A stretch of 64,000 bases of DNA from Volvox africanus. Its lineage: Eukaryota > Chlorophyta > Chlorophyceae > Chlamydomonadales > Volvocaceae. The notes below the pieces were generated by a model, which worked only from the letters and a program-made list of their open reading frames with translations, had not been told where the DNA came from and searched no databases. A program made the position numbers and the translations under genes. Shown here one piece after another: positions 1-14,400 of this stretch. Position 1 is the stretch's first letter; each line of letters starts with the position of its first letter. The stretch lies in contig BSDZ01000116.1 in assembly GCA_030268105.1 (NCBI GenBank), positions 558,001 through 622,000 on the forward strand, written 5' to 3'.

Positions 1-3000
1 GGAAGGCTACACGGCGGCGGAGGTCCGTCAAAGAGCTGATGAAGGCGAGTGTGAAGCACTTCGCAGCTTCCGCTGTCAGCACGCAGCGTGTGGTGGTCCT
101 TGCATATACAGTGATGCACAGGACAAGCCGGCGACGCGGCGGGACTGCCAATGCTGGTGGCGCCGATGCCGCCCCTTGGCTCGCCTCCAAACCCAACATC
201 CACGGCCTCGCGGCTGCCGATGACGCTGATGCCGCCGGCCAACTTTGAATCCCCACCTGGGGGTTCCATTGAAGCGCCGCTGATGTTGGAACCCTTGGAA
301 ATGATGTTTAAGAGCCGTACGGCACTGGAAGGGTTGAGAGAAAGTGGTTGCACGGCAGCTTCCGTCGGCGAGCAGGGCAGGTGCTGGCCGCGACTGAAGG
401 GACCCAGGCGGGTGCTGGAGCTGTGCTGGGCACTCAGGGGCCCGGCTGCAGCATCGCCGCCAGCTTGTGCAAAACAGAAGCCATTCGTGAAACCGCAAAA
501 AACATCACCCCCACCACCTAGGCCATCGCCATCACCGCGATGGCCGCCGCCACCTTTGGCTCCGTCGCCGCCACCGCCGCATATGCAACCTTCAATCTTC
601 CGTCCATCGCCGCCGCCGCCGCTGCCGCCGCTGCTGGCGGCCCCGCTGCCATCAATATCATAACAATATGTGTTTTGCCTATCACCACCACCCCCACCCC
701 CACCCCCACCATCACCACCAACTGCAGTAGGTTGGCCCTGCTCCGCCAAAAGGATGACGTCACCTGTGTCGAGTGGAGCTGGTCGGCGAGGACTGCCTTC
801 ATCAGCAGTGCCCCTGCTGCCACCGGGTCGCCGCCGGTCACTTCCTTCCCGTTTCCCCACCTCATTCGCTACCTCCCCCGCGTCCTCCCCCACAGCCGCC
901 ACTTCCGCCAGACGCCAAAGCGTCGTCGCTGTCAGCTCCTCGCTTCCCCCTCCCCCCACCCAATCGGGTCCTCTATCCGTCACAGACAACCCCGACAGCG
1001 GCAACACAGAGGCCTGCCGCTGAGCTTCCGGAATACCGCGCCAGCCGAGCGTTATGCTCCCTCGTTTGGGCAATCTGCCAGAGTAGCCATGAAAGCACCC
1101 GGAGTTGCTGCTGCAGCCGCCGTCAGCGCCGCCAATCGCCATCATGTTGTCGCTCTCACATGTGGCCGGGGATTTGGCCGACATATCTCCCACTAGTTCC
1201 CTCGTGGACTCAGCGACTATGGACCACGGGTTCTCGCGCGCTTTGACTGAGGCATCCGCATCTGCACCAATGCTGTTGTTCTTGTTTTTAGAATGCTCCG
1301 AAACGGGCACCTGCTGATCCTGTTCCTCCTCTTGTTCCTGCCGACCCTCCTGACGCCCCGGGTCCTGATCCGAATCCTGCAGCAACAAAGCATGCGCCCG
1401 CGCCAATACCCACGCGCGCGTCTGGGGGTCCGTACGGGAGTGTCGCTGGCGGAAGTGAACCGCTGACCTGACGGCGTGTTGCGCCACCGAAACGCTGTTC
1501 GCATCTCCCAATCTCTCTGCCCCTTGCAGTAGCAGCTGCACCAGACGCACTGCCGCCACATGCTCCCCCTCTTCCCCTTCCTCTCCCAGATCTTCGTCTC
1601 CCCCCACACCACCCTCACTTCCAAGAGCAACCTGGCGACCGCTGCGGGAGTCGCCGCGGGGCCTGCCGCCGCCTGAAGCAACAGCGGCAGCGGCACCAGC
1701 AGGAAAACAAGTCCGCGGGGATGCACCGTTGGCGCTCCAGCCGCCGCCGCCGCCGCCGCCGCCTTTCGCACCTCTTTTCTCCTCCCCGCAGCCCCCCCCA
1801 CTGTATGTGTAGCACAGGGCGCCCATCTCCCCGCCATAACCCGCATCCGCCGCTGAAGCCATCGCGAATTCGCACCCAGCCCTCGTCCGGAGGGGTGCCC
1901 GCCGGGAGGATGCCAGCCTATACGCAGCAGCCTTGGTTGCCGGCGTCGGCGCCGCCGTCACAGCGGTGTCGATAGTAGCAGCGGTGGCGATGGAGGCGTC
2001 GGCATTGATTGAGGAAGAGGAGGAGGTGGAGATGATGGTGGTGGCTTTACATGCAGCTGCTGGAGCTGCTGGTGGGGAGGTGTGAATTCCGCCACCCCCG
2101 CTCCTCCCCGCATCTGCACTGACATCCATTCCCACTCTCACGTACAAAACCGAATGGGCGCCAGAATGCTCCGAAACCCCGGAACGGATTGTATCAGACA
2201 CCCGACAGAGGCCCAACGGCGCGATGCTCTCCCGGCTGCCGCCGCCGCCGCCGCCGCTGCCGCCGGGCCAGGACGCAACAAGCAGCTTATCCTGATCCCA
2301 TCGGGCTCCGGAACCACTTCCTCCCCCTCCTCCTGGGTATTTGTTGCCCAACTCCCTCCCTTCCTCATCGGGTGCTGGGGAGCAGCATTCGTCAGTCGCT
2401 CCAGGAGGGGATCCATACGCAGCCATGTGGCCTACGGAGGTGCTGACGCAGTCACGTTCTTGGACAGCTATTGAGGCGGCAAGCTGTTGCTGTTGCGGGT
2501 GATGCTTGGGCGCCGTCTGCAGTTTGCGGAAGTTGCGGGGACCGAGGCGCGCGAGGCAACCCACCAGCCAGCTGGCCAATGTGGGGCCTAGCAGTGGGTT
2601 GCCGCCGCCGCTGCCGTCGGGGGAGGTGGCTCTTGCAGGAGTGGATGTGTGGTCCTGGATGGGGCAGGGTGCGCCCGATGCGGGTAGGCGGTGGGAGAAG
2701 CAGTTGGGGAGCGAAGAGGGAGCGTGCGGCATTACGCGCGGGTATGCTGGGGATGCTGGGTACTGGATCCCACACCCTCATCTACATGGAAACAAAGCGC
2801 TTTCCTTCCCTTTCCCTTTTTGCCAACCACCCAACCACCCACCCACCCAACCAACCAACCAATCACCCACCAATGTGTGTTCATTTCCAATACCGGTACC
2901 AAGAGCCGCCGCGGCCAGAGCTCGTCGTACATCCCGCTGTAGCACTTCCAAATGTCGTAACCTCCAACTACCCCACGGGTCTACAGCCGGGGGCCCGCCG

Positions 3001-6000
3001 GGGGCTGAATGTGGCGGATGAACCTCCAAGAAGTCCTTGTTGCTGCTGCTGCTGCTGGAGGCGGCGGCGGCCAGCTGCAGCTGCCGATCCGCTTGGTTGG
3101 TTGGTTCCTCTGCCGAGGCGGCGGCCGCGGCCCCACCCATCTGCCTGCCTAACGAGGCCTTGTCGCTGCCACGCGTTGTAGTTGTGGTTGCAGCTGGAGC
3201 AGTGGGCCCGCCATCTCCGTTTGTCGTACTCCTCCCGGTAAAGCATCCCATAAGCCGTGTCTTCACTCTGCAGCAGCAGCAGCACCCTCACTGGACCCCG
3301 GTCAGCGGAACGACGCAGAGGAACATCGGCGGCGCAACAAAGGCTCAGTAATGTGACAATTTTGACCACAACGGCCCTTTCCGCCCTTTCCCAAGTCGCC
3401 TCCACTGGCACCCACCCGGCCCTTACTCATCCTGACGTCCCTCACGTCCCTCATCACGCGATCGTACAACGCATTCACACACATATGTGTATATACGTAT
3501 GCGCGGCGTTTTCGAAAAACCGATTTGAGCGCCGCCCACGTACCGACCCACGTGAGGTACCGACCCACGTGAGGTACGAAATACGGATAGCAAATACGCG
3601 AACAACAGCAGGGTCAGGGCCAGCTGTCAAAATGACCAACATTTCGAAACAACGCCCTCATACGTCCCTGGATAGATAGGTGGACGGAGCGTCAGAAACC
3701 TTAAAAGAGCCCCTCCATACGCCTTCACGCGGCTTTCAGCGAAGTGCCGGCCTGGGCAGGTAACAACCCCGCGTTCCCACCTTCCACTGATTGGCGCCCG
3801 AGATGACGATGTGGCAGCAGCCGGAATAGTAGTAGTAGTATCAGAAGCAGTGGCAGCAGCTCGGAAGTGGAGGTCAGTCCTGAAGTCATCCGAACCGCTT
3901 TTATGCCGCTGAATCCTCCATGTAGCCCCACGTACGACATGCTGCTGTTGGGCCCCACAAGCCATCGCACTCGCTGCACCGGGAGCAGGAGCATCCAGAT
4001 GCGCGACAGAAGGTAGTGACAGGCGGCCAGTCATTAGTAATCCCAGCCACTCTCCTTGGACCGTTAGTGCCTGCATAAGGTCCGGCACCGCTGAGTCATC
4101 ATTTAACCAACAACCTTGCTGGTCGCCGCCGCCGCCACCACCACCGCCACCAGCTATACAAGATGGTCCCTCCGCTGCTCCAGCCGCAGCGGCAGCGGCG
4201 GCGGCGGCGCTGCCGATGGCGGTGAGGGCTCTTGCCGCCGCCGACAAACCGGCAGTAGCACCCGGACTGGTGCTACTACAGATACCACAGGAGGTGGGCC
4301 GTCTGCCATCGCCACCGCCACCGCCACCGCCACCGCCACCGCCACCGCCACCGCCACCGCCACCGCCACCGCCACCGCCACCGCCACCGCCACCGCCACC
4401 GGCGCTCACGTTGACCTGATACCGAGGAGTCCGCGGACTGATTCCCCGGGGCGGCAACGGCCCTGGGCCCCGCTCCGAAACTTCCGTCTGGCTGCCGACT
4501 ATGGCGAGGCAGTGGAGAAACGGTGGGACCAACCCCCGGATCAGCAGCGGCTGCAGCTCCCGAGTACGGCCTGTGCTGGAGCCTCCGCCTCCGCCACCAG
4601 CGCTATACGCGGCCACTCCCATGTCTACCGCGGATACCGCTGCGGGTCCTGATGCTGTTACTGAGGCTACGCCGGTCGACATGGAGGTCTTCTTCTCCAC
4701 CCTCTGGTGGGGGTGCTGGGGGTGCTGTTGCCGGCGCGAGCAGCTCGGGGACATGGCCGCCTGGTTCAGCGACCCAAGCTCCTGCAGAAGGTCATGGACC
4801 AGCTGCTCATTACGCTCCAGCAGCTGAGTGCCGGAGGAGCCAAGGGGCGCCGTACGTAACAAGGCGGACGCAGCGGAGAAGGTACGACCCCGTGAAAAGG
4901 CTGGCCGCGACACCCCTGGGTGCGTCATATACGGCTGCGTCGGCGTCGCATTCGTCAGCGGCAGTGCGGCTGCCGCCAGTCGCTGCAGCAGCAGCTGGTC
5001 GAGGAAAGGAAAAGCGGCGCATTTGTACGACAATCGGCCTGACACCGCCGATGGAGTAGGGTGAAGTCCGGGTGAGGTCTGGGGCGGAGGCAGCATCAGT
5101 GGTGGTGGACACTTGGCCCGTGACCACTGGCTGTCGTTCCCTCCGGTGGCTGCGGGAGACGGAGGGAAGTAGCCGTATGGGGTGCTGGCCACGGTGGGTC
5201 GGGACTCATCCAACGATCTCTCCAAGGCCAAGGGCGCTCGGAGGCGCTCAACGAGCGACAGAAGGACGGGGAAGCGGACCCGGGGCGGGGAGGGGCAGGG
5301 GCCGCCCGCAGCGGGCACTGTAACGGTATCCGCCTTGTCAAGGAGCGTCGACTCTGCACCCCTCGACTGCGCCTGAGAGGATGGGATGAAACCGCCAACT
5401 GACAAATCGCCCCTCAACTCTGGGGCTATTCCATATTGAAACACGAATCTAGTTGTTAGTGCTACAGGGGTGAAGTCTACACCAGGAGATGGAGGTCCGG
5501 GGCGAATCCTGACCTTTCATTTGGACATATGGTGCGTGTTTTGGGGGCGGCTTGGGGGCCGGTGGGCGGGAGGGGGTTGACACACTTGGCAGAATCAATG
5601 AGGGCGTATTTCTCCTCTGCTGCTACTGCTTCTTCTTCTAGAGGCACGCCCTCATCCATTCAGACCATCTTAGTGATTCTCTTAGGCCAATTAACGGCGG
5701 GAGGGGAAGAGGGTGACGGGGTGAGCGGGAGGAAGTGTGGGGAGGTGTGGGGAGGTGAGAGGAGGTGTGGGGAGGTGTGGGGAGGTGTGGGGAGGTAAGA
5801 GGAGGTGGTGTGCTCGAATTGGGGTCATTCCAGAATTACATTCCCCATTTCTTTCGCCCCTCGGGGGCCCCTTCTTCGTATCGCAAACGGTCGTAACGTT
5901 TGTGCGCCTGTACACGTACACCCTCATACCTCGAAGGGGCGCCTGCCCCCTTGCAGCATGTGTCCGGTGAAAGCAACACCCGGGTCCTCTCCGCTCAGGG

Positions 6001-7673
6001 ACTGAGACGCGGCGGCCATCTTCCTGCGCAGTTGGGAGAGCCGGGGTAACAGCGCCACGTCTCCAGGGCCCAGGCCGGGGGGCCGGATGCCCAACGACTC
6101 CCTGGAGCGTTACATTTATTACTTGTGTCACCACACAGCAGATGCAAAAATAATAACGAACTAGTTACCAAGGATTTCGGGAATCAACTCTCGCAAATCC
6201 CCGCTACCCCATTCCTTACCAGCAGATGTGGGGTACACACACCTACACACATATCTAGAAAGGATATCCGCAGGTGATTTAGGTGCATGGTGTTTTGCAT
6301 GGAGATTACATATAAGAGTGCGTAAGCCGAAGCCCCTCCTGTCATATGGGGCCCTCAAGTCGGCAAAACATCAAATGATAACCAGCGCCAAGCATGTGGC
6401 CACCAGAAGGACAACTACTGATATCTCTTACTGCCGTACTGCCGAACAATACGACATGCTGGGATCCTACCTGCAAGCCACCTCTGTTTGCGACTCCCCT
6501 GTTGTCGAAAGCTCATTTCCCGCCCGGAATGAGGGCCCCATCCGGTGGCCCTGGGCCGCCAGGTCGAAGGCCCGGGGATCCAGGGAACAAGCCCGGCGTA
6601 ATTGGCCCATGGGCTCTTTATCCAGACGCCGCAAGTGCTGCTGTAGCTGTAGCTGTACCTGTAGCCCCGCTCCGGCTGCTGCATGTGCACAATGCGGATT
6701 ATTCCGGCTCGAGAGGAAGCTCAGATGATCTTCCCGCAGACTGACGCTGCTTCCACCGTTAGCTCCGTTGCTCGTGAGCTGGCGGCTGAGCGGTGTGTCG
6801 GGTCGCACCAAGGACTCCAGGGCAGCAACAGCGGGGGGGACGATGCCGGCCTCAGCCGCCCAGGCAGCTGACGTGCCCGTGGAGGCGGGCGGAGGAAGCT
6901 CCTGTCACGGGGGATTAGGATGTCGCAGGGATTACTAAGGAAGTCCTAAGCAGGTAAGTGGGGCAGTAATGGGGTCGCGAGTGAAGGCAAGATGGAGTCC
7001 ATTGTGGAGATGGGAGGATGCCAGGGAGGAAGGAAAGAGAACTTACAAATGGCCAGGTGCCAGGTGTGGCCCATCCACTGCCCTCCACCATCGCCCTCGA
7101 CCGAAAACACAGCCTAGGGAGTAATGACCATCAGATGTAACAATCTAGATCTTGCCTGCAGTGTGAAGGGCTCCAGGCCGGTGTGAAGCAGGACTGCCAA
7201 ATCCGCGTACAGCAGCTGCAGTCCGAAGCACTCGCCACCCAGGACAGTTTGCAGCCCCAAGTGACCAGGTGCAGGACGCAAGCCGACCGCGAGGGCGTTG
7301 AGGTGGAAATCGGCGGCCGCGGGCAGGTACTGAATCTGCCGACGAAAGACGGGGAAGGCCATGGACAGGGCAGGCGGCAGCGGTTTGGTGGTAACAGGAA
7401 ATCCGTCAAGATACCGACGCCCTCGGATGCAGCACGATCCTGGACCCGGTGCACCCAGGGCAAGCGGCGACGGCACCGTGCGCCTCCTCCCGGCGGAGGA
7501 GACAAAGGAAGGGCCTTCATCGTGTCAGTTTGGATGGATGGAAGAAGCGGCGAACACCGTACAACCTCACAAAACCTGACTAAACAGAATAGCTCCAGGG
7601 CCTGTGCTCCAGTGACATCGCCGCTAAGTAGGGCCTCGATGACGCGGGAGGAAGAGGGCCGTAATTGTTTCAT
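1..7673 (-). CDS. Large low-complexity protein, 8 exons, 3' end beyond the window
   Basis: I do not recognise a family. Proposed exons on the complement, 5' to 3': 7576-7673, 7156-7486, 6471-6901, 5930-6101, 5586-5650, 3781-5508, 2871-3267 and 1-2762. Every junction keeps the frame. The last exon has no stop in 2.76 kb and runs off the window. The start is the ATG at 7673, followed by MKQLRPSSSRVIEALL. The intron after 7156 would be GC-AG (CAG/GCAAGA); a weaker GT site lies just downstream. About 1,990 codons are visible. The N-terminal third has ordinary composition (motifs FVFQYGIAPELRG and AAEAGIVPPAVAALESL). The rest is Gly/Ala/Ser/Gln-rich, including a poly-Gly run of more than 25 residues at about 4311-4400 and a short helical stretch (LLERNEQLVHDLLQEL). 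The exon structure is fairly firm; the function is unknown. Confidence 0.6.
4311..4400 (+). repeat. (CCGCCA)n hexamer tract
   Basis: This is a near-perfect CCGCCA tandem tract inside the sixth exon of the left-edge gene. It encodes poly-Gly on the coding minus strand. The other frames give poly-Pro and Ala-Val repeats, which creates long false ORFs on both strands. Length variation is likely. Confidence 0.9.
5737..5806 (+). repeat. GGAGGTGTGG decamer tandem repeat
   Basis: Imperfect tandem copies of a 10-bp G-rich unit (ggaggtgtgg) lie inside the intron 5651-5929 of the left-edge gene. The run is purely G/T/A on the plus strand, so the minus-strand transcript carries a C-rich tract. Nothing suggests coding. 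Confidence 0.85.
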
Positions 7674-10600
7674 ATGAATTGGACAAATGAACAGCCTGCC
7701 AGCGGCGGCAAGAGCTCGCGCACGCAACCGATTGGTAGTGGGCGGAAAGCGAATTGCCAACGGTAACCCGTCAGAATACAGCGTGTTAATGTTTTCAGCT
7801 TATATTTAATTTTTTAGTATCCCTATGTTAAAAATCAGCGAACTCTGGACCCGTACGCGTGCACTCTTGCACATGATGCTATATACCTACCCGAACGCCA
7901 GGGCGAGGTGCTGCATCTGAGATGCGCACGACACGACCAGCTAGAAACGTTATGCTTCCATCCAAAGTGACATCACAAGGTCCTGCATAAAGTGGTTGCT
8001 ACGATATGGTTGCGAGAAACCTTAGGATGTCAATTTTGCAGTGCATGGCGTTAGTGCAGTCGACTTCCCTACCTGAAATTATCACGACTCGAAGGCTTGG
8101 AGCATACCTCTGAATTGATTGGCATAATTTGATTCCATGCGGCGGATCCCGGGCGACCACGCAAACCGTCGCTGCCATATGAGATGGCTCGTGGACCGGT
8201 ACTAAGTTCAGACGAAATATGTGGTTGTGTTTCCAGCGCCTAGCGTTGGCATAAGGTTACATCAATTCATTTTGCTAACCTCTCGTCCGAAGTGAGACGT
8301 TTGCGAGGAGACAGTTGATCCGTGCTCAGACGCGCATTAAGCACGGAAGAGGAGGTAGCAATTTGTAGGATCATAGACAATATAAATATTAATATAATAA
8401 TTATATGTTTATGTCATCTTCCCCGACCCTGAACAGGAAGACGAGGAGACCCTGACGCCAACTGGCTGGCGTCAAAAATAAAGGTTATTACCGCGCTTTG
8501 AATCACGCACCTGATCTTGTATTTAGACCCTGACATACCATAAAGTAACAGATGACCCTCATCCCGAAGACCTGCCGCATCATTCCCAGCAGTTTTCCGG
8601 ATAGGTCAAAACATGCGCGATTCCCTGCCACACCTGACATCGTAATGCAGTCATTCCTTTTACTTGCTTTCGCTCGAGATATCCCAACCGCGGCACAACC
8701 AGCCAAAAAGACTCACGGAGGTCAAAAGCCATGCGCTAGCCGTATGCACATTTCCTTGGCATTCTTAGCTCCCATGACACATCATACCATAGGTCAAGGG
8801 AATAAGACGAAGTCCGGGTTGTCAAACACCTGGAAGTCCGCCCCGTCCTGTCCAGCTGGTCGCATATAGTTGGTCAGCCGGCAACCGTTTCTGTTGCCGG
8901 CAGCCGCTCCTCGCATCCGAGTCGTACTAAGCCCGCGAATGCGTCCAAACGTTACTCATAGCGTTGTGGGCCGACAATGCACTCTCTGCGTTGCGGCATT
9001 AACCCGACTAAGAGCGGAGCTGTTGAACATAGTGGAATTCGCAAGCTGCATTACTTCGTACGGCGTGTACGTCGTAAAGCATATAGCGCCCCTACCTTCC
9101 GGGCCCCAAAGTGAAAAGGCAGTCATCCAACACTCGAAAAAGTAAACGGCCACTCATGGCAGCATAAACTTGCTCCGAGCCCCCACCTGAACTCAATCCA
9201 AGCTGCGAACCAGACAACCGGAATCCATAACTGACAACAACCTGATACTGCGTGCATTAGCCTACGTGCAATGAGCAACGGAATACATGTTCCCAGGCGG
9301 TTCCTTCCCTAACGTAGGTGAATCACCAGAACAACTTCCTCCCTCCCCTAACCACCCTCCCACTCCCTCCGTGCCACCAAATCACAGCATACGAACACCC
9401 GCGTCCTCCCCCTTCTTACCTTTTGTAAAACGGCATGAGAGAGGCGCACTCGGCGCACGCGTTATGCATATAAGTCAAACAATAATAGGCATATCGGTAA
9501 GCCCTCCCTCGCCGAGGCCATCTTGAACATCCGTTGTCTTCTTTACCCTTTACACCTCATATTTTAACGTTTGCCACCCTCACCTCGTCTTGCGACCAAA
9601 AGGGCCTTCAGGAACTCTGTCCGCTTCCGGCGTGGCAAGTAAGGATAGGCTGTTAGTTCGGTCCAATGCAATCCGATCCTATCAAGTTCCAGAGCTGAGT
9701 CGCTTCAACGCGCTCACTCCGGGGAGTGCAGTCTGCCTCAGGCCTCATGCACCCTATCATGAAAGCAGCACCGAATATAAACACATAAACACACACATTA
9801 TATACAGTAATCAACTCTCTGCCATCCCTGTCGAGGCAGTTGACATGCGTGTCAGTTGGGCCAGGTTAAGTCAGGTCGTGCAGTCCAAACAGCTCACCGG
9901 CTCGCCAACCCACCCACACGCTAACCAACCGGGGCAAGACAGGGACTCTTAAATTCGGCCACCTCTTGCCGTTCTTTTAAAGAGCGTTCCTCTGTCCTTG
10001 TGATGCAAAACATAAGCAAGCCTCCCTGAGGTTCCCTGCATTTTTCCCTGCCCAAAAGCGTTGAAATTCCATCGTGCACAGATACACAACATGTGTATGA
10101 TTCGGGCCAAAGTTGGCCCTCGTCAAGCTCAAAACACATACGACGGTTTTGTCTTCTCAATGGCGTTTTGACGGTTGTACGTGGTTCCATCTCCCCTCCC
10201 CCGCTTGCACACAGAATTCTCGCAAATACTGTAAACAGTGCCCAGCTGTACGTTTCACGTTCGCATTTGGGTTTCGTTGTTAAATAACCCCGCGCGGCGC
10301 GGCCCATACCAGGTTTCGCCGTCGCAGACGCTACTGATCCGGATAGGTCGCCGTGGCGTCGAAAGCTCTGTACGTCCCGAGACTGCTGCTGCCCCCATCC
10401 GCCATCCGCCCACTCACTCCCAGGAAATGGCCATGGCAGCCAGGTAGGAAGGCTCAGCAGAAACATACAAAAAACTGCACATTACCTTTTGATCCAATAC
10501 CTCACGCCCGTTGCCATCTCCTCTGTTCAGCAGGCAGGATCCCGTACTGCTATAATGTGACTCCGGTTCTGTGGTCTTGCACTCTCCTCTCAAGTCCACC

Positions 10601-10740
10601 CCCAAATCAACGGTGAGATCGGTGGACCTCTAACCCAACCCGCGTCCCATATGTTTTCATACCACCTTAACCTCGAACTGTGTAATGTCCTCGGGGGGGT
10701 TCCTTGGCTCCCTTTCCCAGCCGCAGCCTTGGGAGTGCGA
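7674..10740. other. Intergenic stretch, no gene supported
   Basis: About 3 kb between the start of the left-edge gene and the stop of the bromodomain gene. Base composition is more even than in the coding regions, and frames are short with no convincing splice-linked exons. An AT-rich patch (tataaatattaatataata) lies near 8380-8400. A TATA-like AAATATAAG on the minus strand near 7800, about 125 bp upstream of the left-edge gene's ATG, could be its core promoter. Confidence 0.5.
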
Positions 10741-11311
10741 CTACACCGTCCCAGCGGATGGCTGTATCAGCATCTGCGAGTGGGGCCCCGTAACTGTCTG
10801 CATGCCACCGTATTCTTGCATCAAACCACCGGCCAGCTGCGACTGGGCCGTGTGGCCCTGCCCCTGCTGCTGCTGCTGCCCCTGCTGCTGCTGCTGCTGC
10901 TGCTGCGCCACCACTGCGGCATTGGGAACCGATGCCATAACAGCGCCGGCCCCAGCCGGCGTGACCTGCCCACCGTGGGCGACGTGATTGGCCTGCTGCT
11001 GGGCCTGAGCGTGTGCGTGGGTTTGTGCCTGCGCATGTGTCTGTGACTGAGGTTGGGGCGGGGAGGCCTTACCTGCAGCTTGCGCCAAAACGGCTGCAGG
11101 CAGAGGCATTTGCAGCGTCGGCCGCATCATGGTGTGCTGCTGCTGCTGCATCAGCATCTGCAAGTGCATCATTTGCAAGTGCTGCTGCTTTGCGTAATAT
11201 TGCTGTTGCAGTAGCACCTGCTGCTGCTGCTGCATGGCGGCGGCCGCAGCTGCAGCGGCTTGGTGATACTGGAGCACTTGTTGGGGTGGTGGGGGTGCCT
11301 GGGATTGTTGT

Positions 11312-11343
<32 letters not shown>

Positions 11344-11465
11344 GGGAAGCTGAAGTAACGGGTTGACGTTCGGCTGTTGCTGCTGCTGTTGCATTTGCTG
11401 CACGTGCTGTAGGAGATGCTGCTGCTGCTGCTGATGCAAAGCGTGTTGTTGCAGGAGGGCTTGCT

Positions 11466-11496
<31 letters not shown>

Positions 11497-14400
11497 TGCA
11501 TTTGATGTTTGATGTTGCTGTTGCTGCTGCTGCTGTAGCAACTGTTGCTGCTGCTGCTGCAGGTGCATTTGTTGTTGCTGCATCACTTGCTGCTGAAGCT
11601 GCTGCTGCTGCTGCTGCTGCAGTGAATGTTGTTGTTGAAATGCCAGCTGCTGCTGATGCGCTTGCAACACAAGTTGCTGCTGCTGCTGCTGTGCTACCTG
11701 GCCTTGCTGGTGTTGAGGCTGCAGCTGCGGTGCCGCGGACTGCTTTCCGTGCGTGCCGACGGCATCACCGGACGCTTGCCCCGGCGCAGATACAGCCGTT
11801 GGCACGCAGCCGCCGCCGCCGCCCGCAATCTGGCTGGCGAACCGTGCAGCGTCCGGCACTTGTCCCGGCTGTGCAGTGGATTGTCCCGAATGCGCCTCCA
11901 AGTGGGCCATTGCTGAAGATACGTGCGGATGTGGCTGGTGGGGCTGCTGCTGCTGTTGTTGCTGCTGCTGCTGCTGCTGCCCACCCAGACCGCCCATGCT
12001 AGTCGTTCCCCCTCCGCCGGTAATCCCTAATCCACCTGACGAAACGGAGGCGGCGCTTGCCGTTGGGAAGACCGACTGCTGCTGCGGGTGCTGTTGCTGT
12101 TCGGGCCTGTGATGAGGCAGCGGCTGCAGCGCCGCCGAAGTTTGCTGCTTGTCGAGCTGTGATGGCTGCTGCTGCTGTTGGTGATGCTGTTGCAGCAGCA
12201 CTGGCGGCAATGTCTGCGGCTGGGAAGACGCGCGGCGCAGGCTAGCATCTCCGGGCAGAGGGCCCGTCGGATTGACGGCGCCGCCAACGACATTCCCTCC
12301 GCAGCTGCCAGCTACAGGGCGACCAATTACTATGGGTCCATTTTCCCGGGTGTTGCCCACGGCAACACCGCCGCCGCTGCCTCCTCCCAACGCCTCCGTC
12401 CCGTGCATCGGAACACCCTGGCTTGCCGCCGTCGCTACCGATGCAGCACCCGTCCCTGATCCCGGCCCGCCGCATATACCCAGCCCGCTGCTGGCGGCAA
12501 CGCTGTTTCCTGCACAGTGAACCGTCGCCGCCGCTGGCACAGGCTCTGCACCTGTCCCACCATCGTCCGTCAGCAAGAAGTCGCTCGCGTCACAACACCC
12601 TCCGGGGGGAGACCCGGCCTTCAAGTTGTTGGCTGTCGTCACCCGCGGACCGCCAGAGCCCTTACCTATTCCTATCCCCCCCACTGCCCCCGAGTTCTCC
12701 CCTCTCCCGCCACCGACAATTCCGTTGACGGCTGACCCGACGGCCGAAGCCGCCGGTGCGGGGCCGCCGCTACTATTGAGGAGGCCGAGGGCGCTTCCCC
12801 CTTGCGACGTACGATCACCATTGGCGCCATTGGGCCCCGAGGCAGTGGCTGGAGCGGGGGATGGCGAGACGCCTTGCATGGTAGCTAGCTGCGTCCGGGT
12901 GCGCTCCAGCTGCTGCCGGAGCTCGGTGGCGCGTGCCGCCATGGCCCGGGCGTGTTCAACGTTGCCCTGACGAGCGCGAAGGGTGATGCTGAGGCGCTCC
13001 AGGTCCTTTAGCTTGGTTGCCTGAGGTGGTGAAGCGGATGGGGGTCGTGCCGAGGAGGAGGCGGGCGAGCCGGCCGTTGGTTTGATGTGGTGGGACGAGT
13101 GATGTAACGACTGTAATGCTGAGAAGGCAATGGAAACACCGTACAAGATGGGGACATAGATCCCGTATTCGGGAGAGAGGGAGGGGAATGGAAACAGGGG
13201 TGGTCAAAACTTCCTGCAGCAGAGAGAATGCAAAGGAGGAGGCGAAGGAAGGTCGAAGTTGCTGCGGGTTGACGGGCGGCGATGAAACAAAGGGGTCTGG
13301 GCCCTATGACTCCGTGCCTCCGAGCCGCCAGGGAGGCGCTGCGGCCATGCAGCGCTTACATGCTGTGGTGTCCGTTTTTTCCTATTTCACCGCACTCCCA
13401 ACGACCCCCCTCCAACTGACCGAAATGTCCTTCCCACGTATGAGCCACAGATTAACATGACCGGCTCACGACCTTCTAAAAGCTTTTTCCTGAGAAACCC
13501 AACATCATCTGGACTGACATACAGACCGACAAACTCAGGGACACTTACAGACAAACCAGCGCCGAGCGAAATCACATCTTCTGCTCGGTTCTAAACCTTC
13601 ACCCGTGTTAAATGATACTACGACATGTAAACACACAAGAACACACACCCTCGCCTCCGCGAGCTTCTGCTTGCGCTCCGTGTTCTGTTGCTCCGAAACT
13701 ACCCAATTCCGGTCTAGCTCCGCCAGCCGAGCCTGCGCTGATGACAGCGCCGCCTGGGCCGCCTGAAGAGCGGCCTGCGCCTGGGCCACCGTCTGCGGCT
13801 TCGTAGTTGCATTGCCCGACCCGGCCAGCTTGGCCCCGCAGACACTGGCCCCGTCCTCGCTGCTGCGCCGCTTCATCTGCGGCTCGGGCTGTGGCTGGGG
13901 CTGAGGAGGAGGCCTCTGCTGCAGCACTGCAGAGAGTCCCACATCATTAGCATCCAACAGAGGCCCATCCAACATCACGCCCAGTCCTCCCAACAGCACA
14001 TCATCAATCATCAAGCTGCCGGAGCTGCGCCGGCCACCGCCACCGCCACCGCCGCCGCCGCCGCTGCCAGTGGTCCCCCCTGCGTTAGCGCCGCAGCTGT
14101 CACGCGGTGGCGAATCAAAGATCGCGGCCGCTGCCAGAGCCAGCTCCTCATCAGGATCAAGGAAAAGGTCAGCTTCAGATTCTACTGGATCCGGAACCAG
14201 GGACTGCGGGCGCTGCATGCGGTCGGTTCCCGGCTCCACGATGCCGCTGCCAGAAGCTGCGCTTGCCAGGGCTGCGGCGGACGCGTTGCCGCTGCGTTGC
14301 CGCGCCTTTGGGTTTCCACTGTGGGCACGACTGACGCCTGATGCTGTCCCGGTGGCGCCTCGGGGTGTACGGCCGCCACCATATGCAGTGCCTCTGAGCG

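Noticed and set aside
4116..4652. Plus-strand 178-aa frame with Ala-Thr repeats and a neighbouring poly-Pro frame
   Set aside because: It is the shadow of the CCGCCA tract inside the minus-strand coding exon.
5737..5806. CRISPR-like array
   Set aside because: The units are directly adjacent 10-mers with no spacers.
6161..6358. Minus-strand frame ending SGDLRELIPEILGN as an extra exon of the left-edge gene
   Set aside because: Its phase does not fit; exons 6471-6901 and 5930-6101 join perfectly without it.
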